64,000 nt of DNA from Janthinobacterium sp. FW305-129. Lineage in GTDB: Bacteria > Pseudomonadota > Gammaproteobacteria > Burkholderiales > Burkholderiaceae_D. Where the stretch lies: NCBI RefSeq assembly GCF_020858115.1, contig NZ_JACYMM010000008.1:223004-287003 (forward strand), read 5' to 3'. How positions within the stretch are numbered: the stretch's first letter is position 1; each line of letters begins with the position of its first letter. The notes below the pieces were generated by a model, which saw only the letters and a list, made by a program, of their open reading frames with translations, searched no databases and was not told the origin of the DNA. Shown piece by piece: positions 45,953 to 55,610 of the stretch. The position numbers were made by a program, and so were the translations under genes.

Positions 45953-46021
45953 GGGCGCTTTCTATGACGTCGAATGGTGGCCATTCTGCCCCATGCGGAT
46001 TAAGCCGGCATTAATCCGGAA

Positions 46022-46702
46022 TCAAAAAGCAGCCAGCGCTTCCTTGCGCACGAAATGCATGGCTTGCGGCTGGTCCACCAGAACGCACTGCTTGCCCGTG
46101 CGCTTGCAGTGGTCATGCACGCGCCAGTAGGCATCGTGGCTGACGCAGCCCGTCTGGCAAATCACCAGGTCGGCCGCCACCAGCCCCGCTTCCAGCGCCG
46201 CCACGTCGTCGGCGCCGTCGTCCCCGCCCGCATGGTGCAGGAAGCGTCCGCCGGCCTGCTCGACGGCCTGCTGCGCCACGTGGACGCCGCCCGCAGCCTG
46301 GCCCGGCTCCAGATTTGCATAGTTGCCCACGTATAGCACGGCCTTTTCGCGCACGTCGGCCCGCAAGCCCGGCGCGGGCAACCACTGCAGGCGCAGCAAC
46401 TCGCGCATCAGGTCCTGCACGCGCTCACTGAGCCACTCGACCTTGCGCGCCAGCCGTGCCCGCGTAGGCAGGCCCGGTGCGGCGGCCGCCAGTTCGGCCA
46501 ATTCATCACGCGCCAGCGCCAGCCGCGTATCGCGGATCACGACTTGCGCCCGCGCGCGCATCAATTCCGACTCCAGCTGCGCGATGCGCGCCGCCTGCGC
46601 GGCCAGCTGCGCACTGCAGCGGGCCTGCGCCCGCCCATATTCTCCCATCAGCACGCGATGCTCATGCGCGATCGCGTCCTCGTTGCCATACACACTGCCC
46701 AT
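46022..46702 (-). CDS. DUF2325 domain-containing protein
   Basis: 226 aa from the ATG at 46702 with AAGGAGG five bases upstream; the adjacent ATG at 46705 is an alternative. The N-terminal 110 residues are a predicted coiled coil, the C-terminal part is a DUF2325 domain (VLYVGNYANLEPG, GGRFLHHAGGDD, CVSHDAYWRVHDHCKRTGKQCVLV). The function of the family is unknown. A Fur-like box lies 65 bases upstream, so it is probably iron-repressed. Confidence 0.85.
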   Translation of the reverse strand: MGSVYGNEDAIAHEHRVLMGEYGRAQARCSAQLAAQAARIAQLESELMRARAQVVIRDTRLALARDELAELAAAAPGLPTRARLARKVEWLSERVQDLMRELLRLQWLPAPGLRADVREKAVLYVGNYANLEPGQAAGGVHVAQQAVEQAGGRFLHHAGGDDGADDVAALEAGLVAADLVICQTGCVSHDAYWRVHDHCKRTGKQCVLVDQPQAMHFVRKEALAAF

Positions 46703-46766
46703 CATGCCCTCCTTCACACCCGTGGCGCCACGGCGCCTGCCCATTGCACCCCCATAGCCACGAATT

Positions 46767-46785
46767 ATAAATGAGAATCATTATT
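46767..46785 (-). promoter_or_regulatory. Fur box upstream of the DUF2325 gene
   Basis: The 19 bases match the Fur consensus GATAATGATAATCATTATC at 14 positions, with the core ATGAGAATCAT having one mismatch in eleven. It stands between the DUF2325 gene (46702) and the 3' end of the next minus-strand gene, so it can only serve DUF2325. Confidence 0.7.
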
Positions 46786-46834
46786 ATTTGTGTATGCACA
46801 TGCACGCAGCAGGGGTATGCGCTCGCCACCGGCG

Positions 46835-47440
46835 TCACGCGGCGGGCAAGCAGGACAGCAGGCGTTGCCAGACGTCGTCCTGCACTTGCCGCACATGCTG
46901 CACGCCATCGGGGCCGCGATAGATGTCCAGCGTATTCGGCCACGCCATGTCGATGAACAACTGCCGTGCCGGATCGATCAGCAGGGACTGCCCCACATAG
47001 TTACCCTTGATCTCGCCCTTGTTGACGGCCAGCAGGCGCGCGCCGCCCGCAAGCGCCCGCTCGTCCAGCGCCACGCCGCTGCGCTCGGCCACGTCGCGCA
47101 GCCAGCGCTCGCGCCAGCGCGCCTGCTCCTCGAACTGTCCCTTGGGTGGACGGTCCAGCTTGACGACGGCCGCCACGGGACCGCCTATGCCCGCCTGCAG
47201 CGAAAAGCCCATGCGTTCCTGCAGTTCGACCGTGTAGGCCTCGCCCTTGACGTCGATCTGGTAGCGCCCCGTCCCGTCCTGTACCAGCAGGTCGGCCTGA
47301 TGGTAGGCAGGTTTGACGCAATTGGCGTACTGATAGACGAGCACATCGAGGAACGGCGGTGCGGCCGCGGTGGACGCCGCCATGGCGGGCGACAGGCTGG
47401 CCCATAAGGCCGCAGCGGCCGCGTATTTGATCTTGCTCAT
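46835..47440 (-). CDS. Hypothetical secreted protein
   Basis: 201 aa, unrecognised. The signal peptide (MSKIKYAAAAALWASLSPAMA, cleavage near 21) predicts a periplasmic protein. Two cysteines (C41 and one near the end in LLSCLPAA) could form a disulfide. No domain is evident. Confidence 0.72.
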   Translation of the reverse strand: MSKIKYAAAAALWASLSPAMAASTAAAPPFLDVLVYQYANCVKPAYHQADLLVQDGTGRYQIDVKGEAYTVELQERMGFSLQAGIGGPVAAVVKLDRPPKGQFEEQARWRERWLRDVAERSGVALDERALAGGARLLAVNKGEIKGNYVGQSLLIDPARQLFIDMAWPNTLDIYRGPDGVQHVRQVQDDVWQRLLSCLPAA

Positions 47441-47543
47441 GCTTGCTCCTGTTCACGTAAAAAGACGATGACGGCCGAAAACACCTGCGGCACGCCATCG
47501 CGTCGCTCATATTATCTATTTTGAATCTTTCTTTCTGGCACAC

Positions 47544-47557
47544 GATTCAATTGAATC
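47544..47557. promoter_or_regulatory. 14-bp perfect palindrome upstream of the immunity array
   Basis: GATTCAATTGAATC is a perfect palindrome, 161 bases before the first immunity gene, in a 278-base AT-richer gap (47441-47718) that otherwise shows no gene. It may be an operator. Confidence 0.4.
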
Positions 47558-47718
47558 GCGCTTGTTCGATCACTATTTCTAGTGTGTAATCTTGCAAACA
47601 AGTCATTACATCAACTGCCAGTACGAATACCTCACCACACGGATTCCCAAACAATGTCCGCATTTTTCCATGCAAGCGCATCTTCCTTACCCATCGATCA
47701 CGACGGCAGCCGGACAAG

Positions 47719-48612
47719 ATGAACAATCTTCCATTCACCGAGCGGCGCCGCCAGCAATTTCTGGATGAAGAACTGTATGTCAAAACGCGCAACAATCAAT
47801 TTGCGCTGATTGCAGGAGGACTGGAAAACAAAAAAGTCACCGACTCAACGCAGGAAAATGCTTCCGTCCATCATTTTTTGTATTTAGAAGAATTCTGGCT
47901 CTGGATGCTCGACTATACGGCTGGCGAGCCGATTGATGCGCTGGCGCCGCGCATCGCGGACATCGTGGATAAGTTTGAAGAATGGAATGCGGTCGATCAA
48001 CTCTATCAGCAGGATGCGGCGCTTGAGTTTCCAGAGTTTGGACCCTATGAATATCAGGGAGCACCAGAGTTTTACATCCTGTCCGACTATCAGGACACCT
48101 TGCAACTGCTGAGCATTGCAATCCTGCTGCGCGATCAGCGTTCGGTACTGCGCATCATCCACGTGCTGCGCAGCCATCGTGGCCGCGATGGCCTGTTCGA
48201 GCAATTGATCGACGGATATGTGGAGGATGGACAAGCACTCGACGCCTGCATCATCGCCAGGCCCTATGACACCCTGCTGCAAGTGTTCTATGAGGAGGAT
48301 GAGGAAGCTACCTTGGCCCTGCTCCAGAAATACCTGAAACAATGGTATCCGGCCATGAAACATCATCCGCGCTGGTACAACGAGCATCTCAATATCAGCG
48401 AGGAAGGCTATGCCGGCTACTACGGCTACTGGGCATTCGAAGCGGGGGCGACGGTTTTCCTGCTCGACCTGGACGATAGCCAGGCCGGGCATCTGGTGTA
48501 CCCCAGGGATCTGGTCGACTATGCGCGCCAATTACGCAAGGAAGGCCGCCACACCAGCCTGTATACGAATCCATCGGCGAATCCATCGGCAAAACGAAAA
48601 GCCGGCGAATAG
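47719..48612 (+). CDS. PoNi-like immunity protein (DUF1910/DUF1911), copy 1
   Basis: 297 aa cytoplasmic helical protein. The N-terminal DUF1910-like part starts FTERRRQQFLDEELYVKT. The C-terminal DUF1911-like part ends with YYGYWAFEAGATVFLLDLDDS and VYPRDLVDYAR. In characterised cases DUF1911 proteins are PoNi immunity proteins that block PoNe DNase toxins delivered by type VI secretion. It is first of four tandem paralogues. A unique tail (NPSANPSAKRKAGE) follows the conserved end. Confidence 0.85.
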   Translation: MNNLPFTERRRQQFLDEELYVKTRNNQFALIAGGLENKKVTDSTQENASVHHFLYLEEFWLWMLDYTAGEPIDALAPRIADIVDKFEEWNAVDQLYQQDAALEFPEFGPYEYQGAPEFYILSDYQDTLQLLSIAILLRDQRSVLRIIHVLRSHRGRDGLFEQLIDGYVEDGQALDACIIARPYDTLLQVFYEEDEEATLALLQKYLKQWYPAMKHHPRWYNEHLNISEEGYAGYYGYWAFEAGATVFLLDLDDSQAGHLVYPRDLVDYARQLRKEGRHTSLYTNPSANPSAKRKAGE

Positions 48613-48613
48613 C

Positions 48614-49459
48614 ATGGAAAATAAGCCATTCAACGCTCGTCGTCGCCAACAATTCCTTGATCAGGATCAATATGAAAAAACCCTGGAAAATTCACGTGCC
48701 CTGCTACAGGTTCAGCTGAAAAACAAGGAATTGGCTGAATCCGCTGAAGATAGCAGTTTGGCGCACTATTTCTTATATCTCGAAAATTTCTGGATCTGGA
48801 TGCTCGATTACACGGCCGGCGTGCCTATCGAAGAACTTGCACCACGGCTATCAGGCATCGTGGACAGATTTTCGCAATGGAACGAGGTCGACCAGCAACA
48901 TCAACAGGAAACGCTGTCGCAGTATCCTGAATATGGCCCATACAAATACAGGGCAGCAACGAATTTCGGGGATTTTTCCGATTATGCAGATACCTTGCAA
49001 TTATTAGGCATCGCCATATTATTACGCGATCAACGCTCGGTCAGGCGCCTTATCCGAATATTGCGCAGCCACCGTGGGCAAGACGGCCTGTTCGAACAGC
49101 TGATTGGCGCGTATGTGGACGATGCGATGGAGCTCGACACTTGCATGTTTGCAAAACCCTACGCTACCTTGCTGCAGGCAGTTCATGCAGACGACGAACC
49201 TGCGGCACGCATGCTGATCGAGAAGTATTTACAGCAATGGTACCCAGCCATGAAACAGCATCCGCGCTGGCACGACGGCCATCTGCGCATCAGCGAGGAA
49301 GGCTACGCACCCTATTATGGTTATTGGGCATTTGAAGCCGGCGCAATGGTCTTTGTTTTTGATGTCGACGATGACGGCATCAACCATATGGTCTATCCCA
49401 GGGACCTCGTTGACTATGCCCGAAAATTACGCGCAGAAAACCGTCACACCAGCACATGA
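48614..49459 (+). CDS. PoNi-like immunity protein, copy 2
   Basis: 281 aa from the ATG at 48614, one base after the stop of copy 1. It has the same frame (FNARRRQQFLDQDQYEKTLENS ... YYGYWAFEAGAMVFVFDVDDD ... VYPRDLVDYARKLR). It differs from copies 1 and 3 through most of the first 120 residues, so it probably recognises a different toxin variant. Confidence 0.85.
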   Translation: MENKPFNARRRQQFLDQDQYEKTLENSRALLQVQLKNKELAESAEDSSLAHYFLYLENFWIWMLDYTAGVPIEELAPRLSGIVDRFSQWNEVDQQHQQETLSQYPEYGPYKYRAATNFGDFSDYADTLQLLGIAILLRDQRSVRRLIRILRSHRGQDGLFEQLIGAYVDDAMELDTCMFAKPYATLLQAVHADDEPAARMLIEKYLQQWYPAMKQHPRWHDGHLRISEEGYAPYYGYWAFEAGAMVFVFDVDDDGINHMVYPRDLVDYARKLRAENRHTST

Positions 49460-49488
49460 CCAGTTTCACCCGAAAAAGGAATCCAGGC

Positions 49489-50352
49489 ATGGAAGATTTG
49501 CCATTTCACGAGCGGCGCCGCCAGCAATTTCTGGATGAAGAACTGTATGTCAAAACGCGCAACAATCAATTTGCGCTGATTGCAGGAAGACTGGAACATA
49601 AAAAGGTCGCCGATTCAGCGCTGGAAAATGCTTCCGTTCATCATTTTTTGTATCTGGAACTGCTCTGGCTCTGGATGCTCGACTACACGGCGGGCGAGTC
49701 CATCGAGGCCCTGGCGCCGCGCATCGCGGACATCGTGGACAAATTTGAAGAATGGAATACGGTCGACCAGGTCAGTCAGCGGGAAGCGGCGCTTGAGTTT
49801 CCAGATTACGGGCCGTACGCCTACTCCGGCGCGCCAGACTTTTCCATCCTGTCCGACTACCAGGACACCTTGCAACTGCTCAGCATTGCCATCCTGCTGC
49901 GCGATCAGCGCTCGGTGCTGCGCATCATCCACGTGCTGCGCAGCCACCGTGGCCGCGATGGCCTGTTCGAGCAATTGATCAGCGCCTATGTCGACGACAG
50001 CCAGGATCTCCACGCCTGCGTCCTCGGCAAGCCCTACAGTACCCTGGCGCAAGTCTTCTTTGAAGAGGACGAGCATGCCACGCTCGCCCTGCTCCAGAAA
50101 TACCTGAAACAGTGGTATCCAGCCATGCGACATCATCCACGCTGGCATGACGGACATTTGAGAGTCAGGGACGCAGGTTATGCACCTTATTACGGCTACT
50201 GGGCATTCGAAGCGGCGGCGACGGTTTTCCTGCTCGACCTGGACGATAGCCAGAGCAGATCCCTGGTGTATCCCAGGGACCTGGTCGACCATGCGCGACG
50301 GCTACGAAAAGAAGCGCGCTACACCAGTGAAGTTGCATGGCCGCAACCATAA
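49489..50352 (+). CDS. PoNi-like immunity protein, copy 3
   Basis: 287 aa from the ATG at 49489, chosen by alignment with copy 1; an ATG at 49456 overlapping the previous stop would add 11 residues. It is close to copy 1, including a 79-base identical stretch (47739-47817 and 49509-49587), but copy 2 lies between them. Differences concentrate at about residues 95-125 and 185-200, the likely specificity surface. Confidence 0.85.
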   Translation: MEDLPFHERRRQQFLDEELYVKTRNNQFALIAGRLEHKKVADSALENASVHHFLYLELLWLWMLDYTAGESIEALAPRIADIVDKFEEWNTVDQVSQREAALEFPDYGPYAYSGAPDFSILSDYQDTLQLLSIAILLRDQRSVLRIIHVLRSHRGRDGLFEQLISAYVDDSQDLHACVLGKPYSTLAQVFFEEDEHATLALLQKYLKQWYPAMRHHPRWHDGHLRVRDAGYAPYYGYWAFEAAATVFLLDLDDSQSRSLVYPRDLVDHARRLRKEARYTSEVAWPQP

Positions 50353-50368
50353 TCAGCAAGGGACAAGA

Positions 50369-51199
50369 ATGCAAACGCTGAACGAACAGGATTTTTTGGC
50401 GCGGCGCAGGGAAGCGCGGCTGTCCTACGCCATCTACCTTGAAAGCAAGGAAAGCCAGGACGAGTGCTACGACATGGTGGCAGCCGGCTTGCAACAGCCG
50501 GCGCACGTGCTGCAACATATCCCACCAGAAAATTTCATGACGGCCACGCGCCAGCGGGCCTGGGATGGCATCGACCAGCTCGCCCTCGCCTATAGCGCCG
50601 GCCACCCGCTCGACGAGTTGCGCGGCGCGTATCCGACGATACTCGCTTACTGGCTGACGTTTGCCCGCCATGACATGGCATTTGACGCTCAGGCCGGCGA
50701 AGCCGAACAGGGATTTCCCCACTTCACCCTGCCCGGCGACGGCTACGAACAGGTCAACCGCATGGTCTGCCTAGGCATTTTGCTGGGCTGCGGCAGTTTG
50801 CTGCCCCGGCTGGCGCCCGTCATCGATTTCAATAACCATGAAAAGGATGGCTTGCTGGAGCGGCTGCTGGCATGCTTCGTCGCCGGCAGGGATGCCGCCT
50901 GGCCAAAGTGCACGCGCCATCTGCCCTACGTCAATACACTCAAGATATTCGCGGCAGAAAAAGATGCCCGTCCCGCGCTGATGCAGGCCTATCTGCAGCA
51001 ATGGTATGAGGCCAGCCGCCGCGAGCCCTATTACGACAGCCATCGGCGCGACACCTCGTTCTGGGGCTACTGGTCCTGGGAAGCGGCCGCCATCACCTGC
51101 GTGCTCGATATCGACGACAGCGGCTATCGCGGCGCAGAATTCTATCCGGCCGACCTGGTGGCGTTCCGCAGAAGGCAAGGGAAAGGTCCCGGCGCATGA
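50369..51199 (+). CDS. Diverged PoNi-like immunity protein, copy 4
   Basis: 276 aa. The same fold is inferred from FLARRREARLSYAIYLESKES at the start and FWGYWSWEAAAITCVLDIDDS with YPADLVAFRR at the end, but identity to copies 1-3 is low. It lies 16 bases after copy 3 and overlaps the next gene (ATGA). Confidence 0.8.
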   Translation: MQTLNEQDFLARRREARLSYAIYLESKESQDECYDMVAAGLQQPAHVLQHIPPENFMTATRQRAWDGIDQLALAYSAGHPLDELRGAYPTILAYWLTFARHDMAFDAQAGEAEQGFPHFTLPGDGYEQVNRMVCLGILLGCGSLLPRLAPVIDFNNHEKDGLLERLLACFVAGRDAAWPKCTRHLPYVNTLKIFAAEKDARPALMQAYLQQWYEASRREPYYDSHRRDTSFWGYWSWEAAAITCVLDIDDSGYRGAEFYPADLVAFRRRQGKGPGA

Positions 51200-52308
51200 A
51201 AGCTACCAGCGCCAGCATCGCCATCGCCACCGCCGTCACCGTGGTTGCAGGACTCTGCTTCGCCCTGCCCAGGCAGTCGCCTGCCGCCACCGATCCCTTT
51301 CCGGGCATTTATTCCATCATCGACCCTGTCACCGGCGAGACCAAGGATGTCCTGAAAGTGGTGCCGTTGCTGAATGAGTACCTGGTACGCGCGCGTTTTG
51401 GCGGCGACGGGCCATGGACGGGCCCCATCTACGCCAAAGTCATGGGCAGCAGCGACAGCTATGCGTCGCCGCCACTGTTTCAGCAGGACCGCATGGTCAG
51501 CGCGCTAGCGCTGGGAGAGATCGGCTACCTCTACCACACGCCGGGAAACAAGAACTCACGCGTCGGCCCGTCCGATACCGGCTATATCAGCAATATCGCG
51601 GCCTTCGGCATTACCACCCTGTTCCACCGGCCACTACTTGCGGACGAGCGCGGGGAGCGGGGCCGGGACGGCTCCACGTCCGGCGCCGGTGAACGGCAGT
51701 TGTCGGTCAGCACCTTGAACTACAGCCCGCGCATGATACAGGTGGGCATCAGTTCCGCCAGCAATCCCGACAACGCTGTCGATACCGATCCACTGCATCC
51801 TTACATGAGCAGCGCCGCCAGCTGCTGCCTTTTCCTGCCGGCGCAGGCCGCCGCGCCATTGCAGGTCAAGCTCGAATATCGCTGGCTGCCCAAGGGCAAG
51901 CCTGAAGTGCTGGCCCTGACCTTGCCGGCCTACGGCGACGCCGACGAACTGCTGATACTGGTGCAGGCGGATGGCAGCATGAGCGTGGAATTTCGCGCTC
52001 CCGGCAAGGACCTGGATCTGACGCCCGAGGGCGTCAAATCCATCAATGGCAAGCCGTATCCCCTGCCACCGGCCGCCGAGCGCAAGGCGCGCCTGGCTGC
52101 GGAACTGGTGCGAAGAAAACGCTTCTTGAAAGATATGTACAGGCTGCGGGACAAAGGCACGGGCGAATCTGTCGAGGCGACATATCAGCTGCGCTACCTG
52201 ATCGACGAGTACGAGAAAACCATCACCTATCTGGAAACGTTTTCCGCCTGCACAGGCAGCCTGGCGACGTGCCACAAGCAAGCCATTGCAGCGGTTCGCG
52301 CGCCATAG
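51196..52308 (+). CDS. Secreted protein co-encoded with the immunity array, DUF3304-like region
   Basis: 370 aa with a signal peptide or anchor (residues 5-25). A central segment (STLNYSPRMIQVGISS ... SSAASCCLFLPAQ) recalls DUF3304 proteins, which often travel with type VI effector islands. The C-terminal 80 residues are a charged helix ending with two cysteines (SACTGSLATC). Start overlaps the stop of copy 4. It may be a periplasmic partner or a second immunity factor; the DUF3304 link is tentative. Confidence 0.65.
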   Translation: MKATSASIAIATAVTVVAGLCFALPRQSPAATDPFPGIYSIIDPVTGETKDVLKVVPLLNEYLVRARFGGDGPWTGPIYAKVMGSSDSYASPPLFQQDRMVSALALGEIGYLYHTPGNKNSRVGPSDTGYISNIAAFGITTLFHRPLLADERGERGRDGSTSGAGERQLSVSTLNYSPRMIQVGISSASNPDNAVDTDPLHPYMSSAASCCLFLPAQAAAPLQVKLEYRWLPKGKPEVLALTLPAYGDADELLILVQADGSMSVEFRAPGKDLDLTPEGVKSINGKPYPLPPAAERKARLAAELVRRKRFLKDMYRLRDKGTGESVEATYQLRYLIDEYEKTITYLETFSACTGSLATCHKQAIAAVRAP

Positions 52309-52365
52309 CGCAGCAACGCCCACGAAACGCCATGCCGAACGGCATCCGGGCCGCCAGCCAGCCTG

Positions 52366-53970
52366 TCAGCGGCCCGGATGCGCGGGCGCGGCAAGCACGC
52401 CGGCAGCGGCGCCCGCGTCGAGCTTGAACACCCCCACTTCCCGCACCAGGCTGGCCGCCTGCTCTTCCAGGCTGCCGGCAGCGGCGGCCGCCTCTTCGAC
52501 CAGGGCGGCGTTCTGCTGCGTGACCTCGTCCATCTGCGTGATGGCCTGGTTGACCTGTTCGATGCCCAGGCTCTGCTCCTGGCTGGCGGCGGCGATTTCG
52601 CTCATCAGGTCGACCACCTGCTTGACGGATGTCACGATCTTGTCCATCGTGGCGCCCGCCTCGTCCACCAGCTTGCTGCCCGCATCGACGCGCTCGACCG
52701 AGTCGCCGATCATGGCCTTGATTTCGCGCGCGGCGCTGGCCGAACGTTGCGCCAGGCTGCGCACCTCGCTGGCGACGACGGCGAAGCCGCGCCCCTGCTC
52801 GCCCGCCCTGGCTGCCTCCACGGCCGCATTCAGGGCCAGGATATTCGTCTGGAAAGCGATGCTGTCGATCACATCGACAATATCGACGATCTTGCGCGAG
52901 CTGGCATTGATGGCACCCATGGTATCGACCACGCGCCCGACCACCTGCCCGCCCTGCACGGCAAATTCGGACGCCGATACCACCAGCTGATTCGCCTGCC
53001 TGGCATTGTCGGCATTCTGCTTTACCGTGCTGGTCAGCTCCTTCATCGCGGAAGCCGTTTCTTCCAGCGAACTGGCTTGCGCCTCCGTGCGCGACGACAG
53101 GTCGAAATTGCCGGCCGCGATTTCACGCGAAGCCACCGTAATGCTTTCCGTGCTGCTGCGCACCTGGCCCACGGTGCGCGACAGGCTGCCATTCATCGCT
53201 TCGAGGGCCTGCAGCAATTGACCGGGCTCATCGGAAAAGCGCTTGTCGAGGCGATTGCTCAAATCGCCGGCCGCCACCCTCTGCGCGGCCCGCAGCGCCT
53301 CCTGCAGGGGGCCGGTAATGCTCCGGCTGATCAACACGGCACCGGCGATGCTGACGCCCAGCGATGCCAGCAGCAAGCCCGCCAGCAGCACGGTCGCCGA
53401 GCGCGCCCTGTCGGCCGACTCGGTCTCGAATGCGCCGGAACGCTTGCTGGTCATGTCGACGACGCGGTTGATGGCCGCCAGATGGCTATCGTAGCTGGCC
53501 GCCATCGCCGCCATGGCGGTGGCCACGCCAGCCTTGTCCTGCCCCTGCAGCGCGGGAATGAGGCGCGTGAATGCCATCTCATAGAATGCCACTGCAGGGG
53601 CGTGCGCCTGCGTCAGCAAGGTGTCGGCGATATCGTGATCGAGATCCTGGGTACGCCAGAACTGGTGGCGCGTGTCGTACTCAACCTTCAATGCCTTCAG
53701 GCGTTCGACCAGCTTGTCTTGCGCGCCCCGCTCTTCGGACGCCATCAGCTGGAAGGCGACCAGGTAGGATTCGAGGATGTATTCGGGCGGCGGCAGCACG
53801 TCAGCCACCAGATCCTTGCCCTGCACGATGCGGTGATACACGGGTCCGTTGACCTTCAGTTCGTGCAGCACGCGCAGCGACCAGCCGCCATACACGATCA
53901 TGCCCAGCGAAAAGATGCCGACCAACAAGGCCAACCGGCGCGACAGTTTGACTTGGCGAAGCAGCTGCAT
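52366..53970 (-). CDS. Methyl-accepting chemotaxis protein
   Basis: 534 aa from the ATG at 53970. Membrane helix 1 (about 12-32), a periplasmic four-helix sensor of about 155 residues, membrane helix 2 (about 190-212), a HAMP domain ([27 protein letters not shown]) and the signalling hairpin with the tip [27 protein letters not shown] are all visible. Methylation-type glutamate/glutamine pairs flank the tip. There is no CheR-docking NWETF tail. The ligand is unknown. It lies convergent to the immunity array. Confidence 0.92.
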   Translation of the reverse strand: MQLLRQVKLSRRLALLVGIFSLGMIVYGGWSLRVLHELKVNGPVYHRIVQGKDLVADVLPPPEYILESYLVAFQLMASEERGAQDKLVERLKALKVEYDTRHQFWRTQDLDHDIADTLLTQAHAPAVAFYEMAFTRLIPALQGQDKAGVATAMAAMAASYDSHLAAINRVVDMTSKRSGAFETESADRARSATVLLAGLLLASLGVSIAGAVLISRSITGPLQEALRAAQRVAAGDLSNRLDKRFSDEPGQLLQALEAMNGSLSRTVGQVRSSTESITVASREIAAGNFDLSSRTEAQASSLEETASAMKELTSTVKQNADNARQANQLVVSASEFAVQGGQVVGRVVDTMGAINASSRKIVDIVDVIDSIAFQTNILALNAAVEAARAGEQGRGFAVVASEVRSLAQRSASAAREIKAMIGDSVERVDAGSKLVDEAGATMDKIVTSVKQVVDLMSEIAAASQEQSLGIEQVNQAITQMDEVTQQNAALVEEAAAAAGSLEEQAASLVREVGVFKLDAGAAAGVLAAPAHPGR

Positions 53971-54083
53971 GTGCGTACCCCCTCGGTTGTGCGGACCATG
54001 CCGTCCATGCCGCTGGCATAGGCCACGCTGGCCAGGATGAAGTTCTGCGCGGCATTTGCAGATTATGCAACTTTTTAAGGGGT

Positions 54084-54180
54084 TTGGGAGGGATGGGGGA
54101 AAGAATGTATTTTTTGGGGGGGGGCTGAGGCCGAAGTATGTGCTCGCAAAGGCGGCGTATATGCCAGCCGCTACTGCCTG
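54084..54180. repeat. Imperfect repeat, copy A (left of islet)
   Basis: The stretch from GGGGGAAAGAATGTATTTTT through GCCGCTACTGCCTGAAGTGA resembles 55370-55440 (GGGGAAAGAATTTATTTGG ... GCCGCTACTGCCTGAGATGA) in the same direction, with gaps. It contains a run of ten G and lies in a 379-base gap (53971-54349) that has no gene. The pair brackets the AT-rich islet. Confidence 0.55.
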
Positions 54181-54349
54181 AAGTGAATGCACGGCGCGGA
54201 TAAAGCTCACTTCGGTCGGTTTGCATTTGACCACCAAAGCGGCTTTGGCGATCTTTAGGCGGATCAGCTTACAGGCGGTCAGCGTGGGCCGTTGGCAAGA
54301 AAGTGGAGAGGTGCTCGCGCAGCATCCCTGAACTGGACATGCAAACCAT

Positions 54350-54958
54350 TCAATAGTCCGCTACCTTGGTCAGCATTGCCCCCGAAGGATTGCCGGCGCA
54401 AAATATGCTGGCGATACTCTTGTGACATGCCAGCAATCCATCTATCGTTGCGCCCATTTTGAATAGCAAACGGTTATTTAAAGGCGTTCGCTCCAGCAAT
54501 GCCTCGTCCAGGCAATAACTGTAGACGCTGAATAGTGTGTCACCACCCGCCACCAATGGCTCTGGATTGTACGACGATTTTTTTCTATCCCAGCAGTCAA
54601 GCTGGCTTGTAAAGGTAAGATACCAATAGTCTTCGTGCCAAGCGCCCTTGTCATCGATATAAATGGCAGGATGCATATGCAAATCAGGAATATCCTTATC
54701 CAGCAGTTGCTCGCGTATATTTTTTTTGACCATGATATCCGCACCATCGAACAGAATGTCTGCGGCAGTATCCTTGATCTTCGCGGCCAGATTTTCCTGT
54801 TTCCAGCCGTTAAAAAAAATCAACGGTGGCGAGCCCATGTCTTGTTTTTCAAAGCGAAATCGCCGATCCTCAGTATTTTCATCCGGCATCAGCGATGGCA
54901 AATGATCATTATCTGCTTGCTTTTCTATGAAAAAATAATCTTGAGTGTAATTATTCAT
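54350..54958 (-). CDS. Probable Imm11-type immunity protein (DUF1629-like)
   Basis: 202 aa, soluble. The segment [28 protein letters not shown] followed by [11 protein letters not shown] resembles the imm11/DUF1629 immunity family. It is visibly AT-rich (many AAA, TTT and ATA codons) against a GC-rich background, a sign of transfer. No toxin gene is adjacent, so it looks like an orphan immunity gene. Family assignment rests on pattern memory. Confidence 0.6.
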   Translation of the reverse strand: MNNYTQDYFFIEKQADNDHLPSLMPDENTEDRRFRFEKQDMGSPPLIFFNGWKQENLAAKIKDTAADILFDGADIMVKKNIREQLLDKDIPDLHMHPAIYIDDKGAWHEDYWYLTFTSQLDCWDRKKSSYNPEPLVAGGDTLFSVYSYCLDEALLERTPLNNRLLFKMGATIDGLLACHKSIASIFCAGNPSGAMLTKVADY

Positions 54959-54998
54959 ATTCTATTTTCCAACTTCTAATGTATATCGTCCGTTAGAC

Positions 54999-55370
54999 TT
55001 ATACTGCATATCTTCCGATCGCTGTCTGGCATGTTCGTTTGCTGGCTGGATTGACCCTCTCAATTTGACCCGTTCTCCATGCCCTCGCGAACGCCGCGAT
55101 CCTGTCGTAAGACCCCTTGAAACCCAACTCCTTCAAATCCTCACGAATCTGTTTCAGCGTGCGCCGCTGCTTGCGTGATCGCGCCGCCTCGGTCTTCAGG
55201 AGTGCAGGAAGCTCACCAGCATCATCAAGCGGATCAGAGTCCGGGGGCGGGTGCATATCACGGCGTCGTTTTTCCCCAGCGCCACCAAGGCAGCAGGCAA
55301 GTGGCTGGCTGTTAGAGCGCTCCGTGGGCTTGTGCTCTGGCGCTGCGGCGCTGGCAGTGGCAAGTGACAT
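54999..55370 (-). pseudogene. IS21-family istA remnant
   Basis: An open frame of 123 codons whose middle (about residues 66-112: RKQRRTLKQIREDLKELGFKGSYDRIAAFARAWRTGQIERVNPASKRT) matches the HTH-to-catalytic linker of IS21 IstA transposases. The homology ends abruptly after KRT, and no DDE catalytic core or istB follows. The first 60 codons show no IstA similarity. It is a scrap of a mobile element inside the islet. Confidence 0.65.
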
Positions 55371-55440
55371 GGGAAGGATAGGGGAAAGAATTTATTTGGG
55401 GAGGCAGAGGTCGGCGCATGCGCTGGCCGCTACTGCCTGA
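55370..55440. repeat. Imperfect repeat, copy B (right of islet)
   Basis: Partner of the repeat at 54084-54180, in the same orientation. It is followed by two strong GC hairpins, GTTGGCCGC/GCGGCCAAC (55455-55475) and GCCGCG/CGCGGC (55479-55495). Confidence 0.5.
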
Positions 55441-55571
55441 GATGAGGGGGCGGCGTTGGCCGCTGCGCGGCCAACGGGGCCGCGCGCAGCGCGGCAGATG
55501 GGCGATTCGGAGAGCCTGCGCGCCCTTCAGGGCGCTCCGTCTTCGAATTTCACCGTTCCGTCCAGACAAAT

Positions 55572-55601
55572 AAAAAAGCCTCCCGCAGGGGAGGCTTTTT
55601 T
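55572..55601. terminator. Bidirectional intrinsic terminator after tRNA-Ser
   Basis: AAAAAAGCCTCCC (55572-55584) pairs perfectly with GGGAGGCTTTTTT (55589-55601) around GCAG, giving T runs on both strands. It lies 10 bases beyond the tRNA 3' end and stops its transcript. Confidence 0.92.
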
Positions 55602-55610
55602 ATTTGATTC

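Noticed and set aside
47719..51199. Tandem repeats in the immunity region as a CRISPR array
   Set aside because: Repeats are about 1.77 kb apart, coding and few; there are no short regular spacers and no cas genes.
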